This document shows positions 53,510 through 62,417 of a DNA stretch of 64,000 nucleotides, piece after piece. This DNA is from Bacillota bacterium (lineage in GTDB: Bacteria > Bacillota > Clostridia > Lachnospirales > Cellulosilyticaceae). The stretch covers positions 1 through 64,000 of the forward strand of contig JAEZJJ010000036.1 in the NCBI GenBank assembly GCA_023436395.1, given 5' to 3'. The notes beneath the pieces were generated by a model. The model worked only from the letters and a program-made list of their open reading frames with translations. It was not told where the DNA came from and made no database searches. The position numbers and the translations under genes are program-made. Each line of letters begins with the position of its first letter. Position 1 is the stretch's first letter.

Positions 53510-54777
53510 TATCTCACCCCTTCATGACTACTAATATAACCTAACTTATAGAGTAACCATAAGAATGGCTCATCAATACGCATTGGCTGAATCACCTTCT
53601 CTAATTTTCCATCTACAGGATTTTGACCAAGAGAAGAAACTGCAAAGTAAGAGACATTATTAAAATGAACCTCCACTGCATCTTTAAAGGCTAAATCTAC
53701 CTTTTCTAAGAAGCGCTCTACCTCTCCATTAATATTTTCATATTCACTTAGATTAAAATATCCTTTATGGGTATAGTTTTCAAACACATTGCTATTAGGT
53801 TTAATGTACTCCCCTTCTTCCTGTGCCAATCTAGTTAGCATATCACTTTTAGTAATGACTACAGCCGTTGGTATATTCGTCTTGCCATCTTCCTGACTCC
53901 CAATAAAATGCTCTGCAAGGGTAACAACCACATCTCTAGCTTCTTGATACTGAGATGTAAAATCTCCTTGCTCCTCATCTTGACTGAGCATAATTTTACG
54001 TCTAATTGTTGAAAGCTGCAGGGGATCTACTAAGAATAAAATTCCTTCTGCATTACGAATATGATTGCCATAGAGTTCTAAGTACTCTTCTTCGACCATC
54101 CCTTCCCCTGCCACATCAAAAAAGACAAGGCTTAAGGGTGCTTTAGAAGTATCCTTAAACTTAAATTGAAAAATAAAGGGTTCTTGTTTTCTTTCCTTTT
54201 GTGTGGACTCTATAAGGCTATTTTGCACAAATAAGGGGTCTAGGTACTGACTTCTAAACCGCCTACTTGTATCACTATTAATCGGTAAACATGCTGCCTC
54301 AAAATTATGTGCTGTTACATTTTCCAAAGTATTAATAAGGGATGCCATATACACTGACTTTCCTACTTGAGAAGCCCCAATAATAGCAATGATATTACTT
54401 GGTGCTCTTCCTGCTGAATAAGGCAGTTCATTATGACAAAATGGACATAGACGTTTCTTTGTCTCCACATTATATTTATCTCTCATGCTAATCAGTACTT
54501 CATCTACATAGTGCCTATTTTCTGGTGGTACTAAATAAGGGTTTAATACTGCTTCCATTTCATCACTACCTTCTAATCCAAAGCGCCCTATGTAGCGATT
54601 AAGTTTCTCATCTTCTTGAAGACAGTACTCTTCATCTTCTTCCTTTGCATGTGTTGCTCTAAAAACTACATGATCTGGACTAAATTTATTAAAACAGTGT
54701 GGGCATACAATTGGAAACTTTTTCTGCACTGGTACCTCTTCCTTTTTCCCACCAAATAGATTTTTAAGCAAACCCAT
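53509..54777 (-). CDS. Zinc-ribbon TRAFAC-type GTPase (DO-GTPase-like)
   Basis: From ATG 54777 (GGAGG nine bases before it) the protein has 422 residues. Two Cys pairs, CPHC (25-28) and CPFC (111-114), frame a likely zinc ribbon. The GTPase motifs are GASQVGKS (134-141), DVAGEG (221-226) and TKSD (309-312, the NKxD equivalent). The order and spacing suit the TRAFAC-class GTPases described from prokaryotic conflict systems. No membrane segment is present. A longer in-frame start would overlap the upstream gene and is less likely. Confidence 0.82.
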   Translation of the reverse strand: MGLLKNLFGGKKEEVPVQKKFPIVCPHCFNKFSPDHVVFRATHAKEEDEEYCLQEDEKLNRYIGRFGLEGSDEMEAVLNPYLVPPENRHYVDEVLISMRDKYNVETKKRLCPFCHNELPYSAGRAPSNIIAIIGASQVGKSVYMASLINTLENVTAHNFEAACLPINSDTSRRFRSQYLDPLFVQNSLIESTQKERKQEPFIFQFKFKDTSKAPLSLVFFDVAGEGMVEEEYLELYGNHIRNAEGILFLVDPLQLSTIRRKIMLSQDEEQGDFTSQYQEARDVVVTLAEHFIGSQEDGKTNIPTAVVITKSDMLTRLAQEEGEYIKPNSNVFENYTHKGYFNLSEYENINGEVERFLEKVDLAFKDAVEVHFNNVSYFAVSSLGQNPVDGKLEKVIQPMRIDEPFLWLLYKLGYISSHEGVR

Positions 54778-54796
54778 CTTACCACTCCTCCATTTC

Positions 54797-55432
54797 CTAT
54801 CCTTCTTTATACACCTTATAAATTTCTTTATGGGGCATTTCATCTGATAAGTAAATCCTCACATACTCATCCTTAGCTACTTCTATTTCCGGCAACACAT
54901 TATCCCCTGCCTTAAAATCAGAAATAAACTTAAATTGCATTCCATCTTGATTATTGACTGGAATACTCCCTTTCTTTTTGACATAACATAATGCTTGTCT
55001 GGGTAAATCCACTTCACAAAATACTTGCATCTGTACGCCTTTAGTACTTGTAAAAATCTTTTTTCTTTCCTTCAAACTATATCTTATAGCTATTTGCCTT
55101 GTCATCACTTGTATTTTGTTACTTTCATCCTCACAGCTTATTAAATAAGCCCCCTCTCTTGTTTGAATATAAGGGCAAACCTCATACTCCACAAGTCCCA
55201 TTCCTGGCTGATGATCTGTAAATCCACCAAAACGTACATATTCACTTTGTGTATATCTTCTATAAGGCTTATCCCTTTCAATCTTTTCGTTTTCTAGGAG
55301 ATTACTTCGATAAATATAGACTTGTTCTATCTCTGTGGGCCACTGAAAATTTAAGTGTACGACTTCCTCTCTTACTTCTGCCTTTAGTCCTGTAATTCGT
55401 AAAGGCTTATCACCACTTATTTTGACTTCCAT
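54797..55432 (-). CDS. Small beta-rich protein of the tubulin/GTPase operon
   Basis: This 211-residue protein has no signal or membrane helix. It alternates short hydrophobic strands, for example LRITGLKAEVREEVVHLNFQWP and EQVYIYRSNLL, which looks like one or two fibronectin-III or immunoglobulin-type domains. The first 100 residues read like FN3 ('VxLxWxxP...VxIYRS'). It lies 8 bp after the vWA gene and 19 bp before the GTPase gene. No family was recognised with certainty; an adaptor role is a guess from position. Confidence 0.7.
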   Translation of the reverse strand: MEVKISGDKPLRITGLKAEVREEVVHLNFQWPTEIEQVYIYRSNLLENEKIERDKPYRRYTQSEYVRFGGFTDHQPGMGLVEYEVCPYIQTREGAYLISCEDESNKIQVMTRQIAIRYSLKERKKIFTSTKGVQMQVFCEVDLPRQALCYVKKKGSIPVNNQDGMQFKFISDFKAGDNVLPEIEVAKDEYVRIYLSDEMPHKEIYKVYKEG

Positions 55433-55440
55433 CTTTTAGA

Positions 55441-56655
55441 CTAAGCCTCCCTTGTTCCATGATAACTATCTTTAAATGTAATAAGTCCTGTAAACATGAC
55501 TAAACATAGCCCAAATATGAGCCAATAACCCAGTCTTACAATATATGGGGGCATCCCTTGTGCAAATAACCCCTCTACTATAATTCCCCCCATTAATCCA
55601 CCTAAAGTTCCACCAAGCATCAGGCCCTTTGCCAAGAAACGGTTATCAAATAGAATACCTAGGGCAAGTGCCATTAAGAAAGCTAACAGGGTTAAAAACC
55701 CAACTCTTAATATCATATAAAGAGGTTCTTCTGCTTTTTCATCAGAACGCTCTGTCATTAACTCTCTTTTCCCCTCTGCATAACGAATCTTTCCAAAAGC
55801 TCCTGCTATCATCGTAGTATCGGAAGTACTGTAGTGCTCTCCCCCTGTAAGTGATGCGATATCAACTAAATATTGTTCTGCTTGTGGATCTCCATACATC
55901 ATACCTATAGTATAAATAGGAATATTATTTTGAACATAATGACTTACTAAACCTGGAATATCTGAAGCTGAATCATCTGAAGGTGCCCCATCTGAAAGCA
56001 TAATAAGGCTTGCACCTTTCCCCCCTGCACTAGCTTTTATAAGGTTATAAGCATCATCAATCATGGCTTTTACACCTGTCAGTCCATCATTAATTTGCTG
56101 ATAAGTAGCAATCTTAGCTTTTACAGCTTCTTTCTGCTGTTTTGTAGTGGCCTCCATAAAGTCAAATTGAAGAATAGGTTCATTTGCAAAAGTCATAAAC
56201 GCAATTCTTCGGTTTCCCTCTAGATTATCAATTAAGCTACTTGTTGCTTTAAAACGTTCTCCAGTAGGGTCAGACTGATCCATACTTCCTGAAGTGTCTA
56301 TGGCAATCACAATATCCTTATAAGCTTTTTCTTTATTAATATTCATCCCATATAAAAATTGAAATAAACCGCCACATAATCCTAACATAAGTAAAGTAGT
56401 AGGGATAAAAAGCTTCAGTGACGTTTTAAAATACTGTTCCTTCCACCTATATCCAATCAACTGAGGTGATAGCCATTGTGAGAGTAATATCATGGCCCCT
56501 ATAAACATGGCTCCTATGCCAAAATAAACTCCTGCTCTTAAATAAGCAGGCCATTCTTCTCCAAACCTTATTATCATCTCTCCCATCAAAAAGGCTAATA
56601 GCCCCCCAACTATACTTAACATCACTGCAGATATGCTAAATCTTTTACTTCCCAT
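55441..56655 (-). CDS. Membrane-anchored vWA domain protein
   Basis: The 404-residue protein has three N-terminal membrane segments (about 11-30, 41-62 and 80-103). A von Willebrand A domain follows with a complete MIDAS, DTSGSM at 120-125, and LSDGAPSDD; a group of hydrophobic segments lies near 310-395. The vWA domain probably faces outward and binds a metal and a protein ligand. GGGGGG lies before the ATG. It sits between the 762-residue unknown protein and the beta-rich protein. Confidence 0.88.
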   Translation of the reverse strand: MGSKRFSISAVMLSIVGGLLAFLMGEMIIRFGEEWPAYLRAGVYFGIGAMFIGAMILLSQWLSPQLIGYRWKEQYFKTSLKLFIPTTLLMLGLCGGLFQFLYGMNINKEKAYKDIVIAIDTSGSMDQSDPTGERFKATSSLIDNLEGNRRIAFMTFANEPILQFDFMEATTKQQKEAVKAKIATYQQINDGLTGVKAMIDDAYNLIKASAGGKGASLIMLSDGAPSDDSASDIPGLVSHYVQNNIPIYTIGMMYGDPQAEQYLVDIASLTGGEHYSTSDTTMIAGAFGKIRYAEGKRELMTERSDEKAEEPLYMILRVGFLTLLAFLMALALGILFDNRFLAKGLMLGGTLGGLMGGIIVEGLFAQGMPPYIVRLGYWLIFGLCLVMFTGLITFKDSYHGTREA

Positions 56656-56668
56656 TATCTAACCCCCT

Positions 56669-58957
56669 TTAAAATATGTAGCCTTCCTTTATATACGCCT
56701 CATAATAACGTTCAGCTGTTCTTGTAAATATCAACTCATTTACTGTAAAGCCACCCATAAGCTGTAACTTTTCTAACCCACTTTTCCTTTGATCATTCAT
56801 ATAGGCTAATTTATAATTTCTAGAAGTCTTGTCTTTCTCATAGGCATAGATCATAAATTCACTTTTACGATCACCCATAAAATATTTTTCTTCATAACGA
56901 TGATTGATATTTATAGAATCTAGATAGACACAAGGGTTAGAATTTTCCTCTAAGCTTAAATACAGCATATGATACAGTTCACTTTTAGCAGCTACTGCCT
57001 TATCTTCATAGTCTATTAGCATATTGGCTCTTGCTAACAATTCTTCTTCAAAGGATAGACCAAATAGTTTTTCATCTTCTAAAATATACTTTTCTTGTAC
57101 TGTAAATAGTCTTTCTAAAAATTGCTCTCTACTTTGTCCTAGAATACTTGTAATATTTCCTATCCCCTTTTCTTCTAAAAGGAAGTGCTCCCCTCTTGCC
57201 TTTCGCACTTCTGCTAGCTTATGGTGTACTAGCCTTTCATAATACTCATTTACATTTTGTACGAGATAGGCTTCTTCAAACTTATCTGTTTCCTCCATTA
57301 AGTCATTAAGAAGGTTTCCTACTTCTTCTAACTTTTTGAGTTCACCTTTTATTTCTTGATAGAGTTCTTCTGCAATATCCCTGATGGATGCCATCGCTTT
57401 TAATTTCAATTTCTTCTCTAACTTATCATACTTTAAGTCATATACTTGGTTCACTAGATATCCCTTTAAGTCCCTTAAATATTTTTTATCCAATAAACTC
57501 AGTTTGCTGCCAATGACTTCTCCAACTAGCTTACTTTCTTTTTCCTCTAGTGAACGCTCTATTTGCTTAATTTCATATTCATACTGTTCTCTTAGTTCTT
57601 CTAATCTTTTAATTTGCTCTATTTTAAAGAGTTCCTCTAATGCATAAGGTCCATAATCTGGATGATTAACCACATGCTCATAGAGTAACTGTTTTGTTTT
57701 CTCTTTATTCATCTTCTCTTCAAGTCTTCGCTCACTTACCTTTATAAAGTTGGCATGAAAGAAGTCTTCTAAGCTTTTTCTATAAAGCTTATTTTGAGCC
57801 TCTGCAAAGCTTATATTTTTTAAATCCTTAAAGCCTATGGATTCAGAAATCACACTGTAAATTTCACTTAGGCTCTCTTTAGGAGACATACTAGTGCTTA
57901 CTAACTGACTTAAACCTACTTCATCTAATCCCATTGCTGCTAATAATGCCTTACTCTCTTTAATCCCTTGATAACTGATTTCTTCCTTATAAGCATTAAA
58001 AAGATGGTAGGCTGTGGCTAAATAGATTCCCTCTCTTGGCTTTTTCACTTTAGCTAGGCTAGCGCTGGCAAATCGGTGTTCACCATTACAACTAATGTTG
58101 GTCATAAATAAACTATTATTATATTGTTCTCTAGCTTCAGCTAGTTCAATTTCCTTCTGCTCTCTATTTTTCAGCAAATTAAAGGCAGCTATTGTTTCAT
58201 AATGCTTTTCTTTTGCCCCTTCTATCTTTTGTCCATTTTCCTTCTTATCTGATAAAATAAAGGTAAGATTAAAGAGAGGCTGATTATAAACTGTATTTAA
58301 TGTGAGCCCATCTTCTAATAATTCTAGAGGGTTCTCATAATAATAATCTTTCTCTTGATAAGCCTCTATTTCCCTGAGGAAACTGATACTGATTGCTTGC
58401 TCTAGTGGGGTATAGGTAGTTTCCTCTAGTATAGTAAATAAATCGACTGCTACTTGTTTAAAGTCTTGCTCTAGTTTCTTCTTAAGTAACACAACAATAT
58501 GAGGAAGTAAACGATTGATGATTTCACTTGCCTCTGTAATAATACTCACTTGAATCTGTTCCCAATAATGAAACATCTTTCCCTTTGCTAGTATACTTTC
58601 TCTTACCTTAGTGATTTGCCCATTTAAGGCTTTAAGCACCTCTTCCTCTTCAAATAATTGCTTTTCTAAAAGTCCTCTAGTGCATTTTTCATTTTTTACT
58701 TTTAGAGGTAGCACTAAAGAAGTTACTTGCTCTTCTTCCATACCTTCTTCTAAGTCTACATACAAGTAGGCAATTCCTTCTGCATTCATAACGGTTTGAC
58801 TTACTTCCGCTTTAATTTTGCGAATACTTTCTTTTACCTTTTTACCTAAAACCACAAATAAAACAGGGGACTTGGCCCGAATTTCATTGTTCCTTAAAGC
58901 ACTTTCATCATCCCAAAAGGCATAATGAGCTACTCTTTTTAGAATTTCTTCTTTCAT
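56669..58957 (-). CDS. Unknown 762-residue helical protein of the tubulin/GTPase operon
   Basis: The product was not recognised. It has no signal or membrane helix, is Glu/Lys-rich and mostly helical, with coiled-coil-like stretches near residues 440-600 (EQYEYEIKQIERSLEEKESKL and similar). Near the start YAFWDDESALRNNEIRAKSPVLFVVLG and YLYVDLEEGME suggest a small alpha/beta domain. It begins 55 bp after the tubulin-like gene stop and is followed 13 bp later by a vWA gene. It may be a scaffold for the tubulin-like protein; this is inference from position. Confidence 0.7.
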   Translation of the reverse strand: MKEEILKRVAHYAFWDDESALRNNEIRAKSPVLFVVLGKKVKESIRKIKAEVSQTVMNAEGIAYLYVDLEEGMEEEQVTSLVLPLKVKNEKCTRGLLEKQLFEEEEVLKALNGQITKVRESILAKGKMFHYWEQIQVSIITEASEIINRLLPHIVVLLKKKLEQDFKQVAVDLFTILEETTYTPLEQAISISFLREIEAYQEKDYYYENPLELLEDGLTLNTVYNQPLFNLTFILSDKKENGQKIEGAKEKHYETIAAFNLLKNREQKEIELAEAREQYNNSLFMTNISCNGEHRFASASLAKVKKPREGIYLATAYHLFNAYKEEISYQGIKESKALLAAMGLDEVGLSQLVSTSMSPKESLSEIYSVISESIGFKDLKNISFAEAQNKLYRKSLEDFFHANFIKVSERRLEEKMNKEKTKQLLYEHVVNHPDYGPYALEELFKIEQIKRLEELREQYEYEIKQIERSLEEKESKLVGEVIGSKLSLLDKKYLRDLKGYLVNQVYDLKYDKLEKKLKLKAMASIRDIAEELYQEIKGELKKLEEVGNLLNDLMEETDKFEEAYLVQNVNEYYERLVHHKLAEVRKARGEHFLLEEKGIGNITSILGQSREQFLERLFTVQEKYILEDEKLFGLSFEEELLARANMLIDYEDKAVAAKSELYHMLYLSLEENSNPCVYLDSININHRYEEKYFMGDRKSEFMIYAYEKDKTSRNYKLAYMNDQRKSGLEKLQLMGGFTVNELIFTRTAERYYEAYIKEGYIF

Positions 58958-59012
58958 GCTAAAGTCCCCCTTTAATTTATACTTATCTATCTAGTCCCAG
59001 ATTTTTACCTTA

Positions 59013-62000
59013 CTAACTTAATTTCTTTTTAAGATCTTTTGTATAACTTAATATATCACGATAGAAATCATAAATCTCTCTTCCATCAATTACTTCATGT
59101 ACTTCATCTTCAATTTCTTCTCTTCTTTCACCGTAAATCTCTAGGATTTGTTCTAAGTTCTCCATTAGGTTACTAATATCCTCACTTTGGGTTAAGGCTT
59201 TTACACGCTTTTCGGTCTTTCTTAGAATCACTTCCTTTTGCTTACCTTCTAGCTTCGTAAAACGCTTGAATAATTCATACTCTGGATATTTATTAACATC
59301 CATTACATTTAGAAGTGGCGCCCAAAGCTCTTCCTCTGCGTCTTTATCATATATATAAAGAGCACCTTTCTTATAAACTGTTTTAGTATAAATAGCTTTT
59401 ACAAAGTTTTCTATTGCTTTAGCCTCTTCTTCTGCAAGGACGATAACACCTTTTAGCTTCTCAATAAAAGCTTCAATCGCTTCATATTTTTTAAGCTCTG
59501 CCTTTAAAATTTCTTGTTGTTTTGGATAACGCAGCATGCCTGAGAAAGCCATTTCCTCTGAGTAACTATTCATAATAGGAGACTCTTTCTTTTCACCTTT
59601 TAAGCCTTCCCTTACCTGCAGTTCAAACTCTGCTAATGCCTTCTTAATACTTGTAAAGTTTGGCTTTTCAAAGTCTATACCATAAGCTGCTATTTGCTTT
59701 TCTAAATCAAAGTCAACTACAGCATTTAAAACATATTGATTAGCAAGTCCTGTATCCTCTTTCTTAGTGATGATATGATACTTTAAGGCTTCCTCAAAAC
59801 GTGTTTTTAAAGCTTTTACCTTATCATCAATACGATTATTTTGGTAGGTATCTCCCCAAGCTTCTACTGGAATAGGAGAAGGTAGATTCATCCAATTCTC
59901 TTTTTCTGTCATTACTAAATGGCGTCCTACCCCTTCTTTTGTAGTAATGGTGTCTTCATATAATTTTTCATAACTTTTAAGTGGACCATAGGCATACAGA
60001 GGCACACCATTTCTGGTTGTTACCCAGAAAATACGATTCGTTAACTTACTTTGTCTAAGTGAAAACTTAGCTGCTGAATTAGGATACTTCTCTTGGAAGT
60101 TCTTCATTCCCTTGTAAATACTAGGTGTATTGGTTGGTACAGATACCATTGCATAGTATGGGAAGTTGAATTCTGAGCTATTAGCCAAGTAGAATAATGG
60201 CACTGCATCTCTCGCTAATTTAGCTGCAATTTGCTTTTCTACTAATTCAGTTAAAGATTGTTCCTCTCCATATTTCATGATTAAGAACTCTTCCATTGTT
60301 TTAGAAATCAAGTCAGAGAATTTATCTGTAATAAAATCTGAAATACTTGTGATTATATCAATTTCTGCTTCATTGATCCAGCTTTCTGCCTCTTCTAGTA
60401 GCATGGTCGTAAACTCCGATACTAAAAGCTGTGGATCATAACCATCAATCACTCTATCAATGTGCTTTGAAATATCCTTGACACTTACTACGTTCCAATG
60501 GTAGGTGATATTACCTCTCTCATCTACAGATTCATCTGCATTTATTAAAATTTCTCCATCCTTTTCAAAGATGTTTTTAAGCGTATCTAGGATTTCTTTA
60601 AAGATTGCATATATTTTATTATTTTGTTCAATCAGAAGTAGTCTTAAATCTTCATATGCAGCAATCATCTTTGTATACTTCTCTGTATCTGCTCTTAGAA
60701 TATACTCAGAAATTTTGCTACTAATGTACTCATTCTTTTTCTTCTCTTTAGAGATAAAAGCAGATTTTGCTTCTTGCATCTTTTCAATACAAGTATCCAC
60801 TTGATACTGTATTTGTTTTGGTAAATTAGCAAGTTGTTCTTTTAGAGAGGTGATGTAGGCTTCTAATGTTTTAACAAGACAGTAACCTTCTCTATTGACA
60901 ATCATATTAGCTGCATAAACTGGTCCATGTTCAGGACTTGTAAAGAGACGTTTTATTTCCTCGGAAATATTTTCTTTAAGCTCATTAGGTAATTGATGTG
61001 CAGCTTTATTATACTCTTCTCTGGCTTTAAATAAGTAATGCTTTTCTAACTCTGCATCCATATTAACGGCTTGTGTTTTTACCACATTGTTATAGGCATA
61101 AGCTTCCCTTGTTTCAAACCCAGGGAGGGGCTCTGGTACACTCGCTTCAAAACGCTTACTGACACTATCGATGTCTAAACCTAATCTTCTTGCAAGTGCC
61201 ATAACCTCTTCTTCTGTAGGTACTGCATCAAACATACCTTCTATCCGTTTAAATACTTTATACGCCATATAAGTGGTCATTTCTTCAATAGGTAAAATAG
61301 AAGCTGAAGCCCCTATAATATTGTATTTGTAGTTAGCTGGTAATACTGCTTCACGCATTTGCTTAATATTCGTTTCAATATTGCTGATATAGTCATGAAT
61401 CGCAAACTCTTCTCCTGACTGTTTATCTTCACTTGCCATGAAATTGGTAATGTTCTCAGCGGTTACATTCATACAATAATCATAGGCATTATGAATGGTC
61501 TTTCCTTCTGTATCTGTAGCTGAAATAAGATGACAAAGATCAAAAGGTGCCACCTGACAATTCACACTTAGTCTCGTTCCATACTCTTGAACAAAACGTT
61601 CATTACGCTCTTCAATATTCATCCAATAATCTAATTCTTTAAGTGCGGCATAACCATTTTTCTTGATATATTCTTGTGTATGTATACTCAGGGATGGATT
61701 GGCTAGATTCACATCTGGTGTAAAGAGGTAACCCATAATATCTGAACGATCAATACCGCTTCCACCCGCTTCAATATCTAAAATAGCTCTTGTAATATAA
61801 GCAATATCTAGGAAGCAACCACTACCTGTTCCTCCTGAAAGACCACTTAATAAGAAAATATAAATCTTCTTGTCTGTCCCTTTTTGAAGCTCTTTAATCT
61901 TCTTTTGAATAGCATCTACCACTTGATTAATTTTAGTAAAGAGTAAAAGTCTCCCCCCTTGTCTTACCCCTGAAGCCCCGTTAATTCCATCGGCAATATG

Positions 62001-62399
62001 GAGTTCTGGCGAAAGCCAAGAAGCTACACTTGGATGAAGACGGCTCTTATTCTGTAATATTGTTCCTATTCCTGCCTCTGAAAGAAGTACCAATTCATTG
62101 AGCGGATCAAGGCCAATCCCTTTATACTTTTTATTCTTATCTTGTTCATTTGTTTCAAAGGCTAAGAAATCTATATTCTCTGGCTTGTCTTTTCTCTTTT
62201 TAGTAAGTGGATCTACTGGCAAATTAAAGCGTCTATTAATTTGATACTTCAGCCTTAACAAGGCGTCAATACCTGTTCCTCCTAGTCCAATCACTAACAT
62301 AGGGTTGTCTATGGTATCTACTCTAATTTTCTTACTTACAATTCCCCCACCTTTTTGGATATCTAACTGTTCAATATGATCTCTAATAATCGGTTTCAT
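59013..62399 (-). CDS. Large tubulin/FtsZ-fold protein (Tubulin_2-like)
   Basis: This 1128-residue protein has a tubulin-type nucleotide site: GLGGTGIDALLRL at about 38-50 and the T4 loop SGLSGGTGSG at 185-194, followed by a region with FTPDVNL and ASEDKQSGEEF. The remaining ~700 residues are long and helical. It lacks the FtsZ C-terminal peptide, and its T4 loop is not FtsZ's GGGTGTG. It belongs to the Tubulin_2-type group found with vWA proteins and GTPases. It probably forms GTP-dependent polymers or a scaffold; this is inferred. GGGAGG precedes the ATG. Confidence 0.85.
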   Translation of the reverse strand: MKPIIRDHIEQLDIQKGGGIVSKKIRVDTIDNPMLVIGLGGTGIDALLRLKYQINRRFNLPVDPLTKKRKDKPENIDFLAFETNEQDKNKKYKGIGLDPLNELVLLSEAGIGTILQNKSRLHPSVASWLSPELHIADGINGASGVRQGGRLLLFTKINQVVDAIQKKIKELQKGTDKKIYIFLLSGLSGGTGSGCFLDIAYITRAILDIEAGGSGIDRSDIMGYLFTPDVNLANPSLSIHTQEYIKKNGYAALKELDYWMNIEERNERFVQEYGTRLSVNCQVAPFDLCHLISATDTEGKTIHNAYDYCMNVTAENITNFMASEDKQSGEEFAIHDYISNIETNIKQMREAVLPANYKYNIIGASASILPIEEMTTYMAYKVFKRIEGMFDAVPTEEEVMALARRLGLDIDSVSKRFEASVPEPLPGFETREAYAYNNVVKTQAVNMDAELEKHYLFKAREEYNKAAHQLPNELKENISEEIKRLFTSPEHGPVYAANMIVNREGYCLVKTLEAYITSLKEQLANLPKQIQYQVDTCIEKMQEAKSAFISKEKKKNEYISSKISEYILRADTEKYTKMIAAYEDLRLLLIEQNNKIYAIFKEILDTLKNIFEKDGEILINADESVDERGNITYHWNVVSVKDISKHIDRVIDGYDPQLLVSEFTTMLLEEAESWINEAEIDIITSISDFITDKFSDLISKTMEEFLIMKYGEEQSLTELVEKQIAAKLARDAVPLFYLANSSEFNFPYYAMVSVPTNTPSIYKGMKNFQEKYPNSAAKFSLRQSKLTNRIFWVTTRNGVPLYAYGPLKSYEKLYEDTITTKEGVGRHLVMTEKENWMNLPSPIPVEAWGDTYQNNRIDDKVKALKTRFEEALKYHIITKKEDTGLANQYVLNAVVDFDLEKQIAAYGIDFEKPNFTSIKKALAEFELQVREGLKGEKKESPIMNSYSEEMAFSGMLRYPKQQEILKAELKKYEAIEAFIEKLKGVIVLAEEEAKAIENFVKAIYTKTVYKKGALYIYDKDAEEELWAPLLNVMDVNKYPEYELFKRFTKLEGKQKEVILRKTEKRVKALTQSEDISNLMENLEQILEIYGERREEIEDEVHEVIDGREIYDFYRDILSYTKDLKKKLS

Positions 62400-62417
62400 T
62401 GATTTCCTCCCATGTTC

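Noticed and set aside
59013..62399. Calling the tubulin-fold protein FtsZ
   Set aside because: It is about three times the length of FtsZ, has a different T4 loop sequence and no FtsZ C-terminal peptide, and is not in a division cluster.
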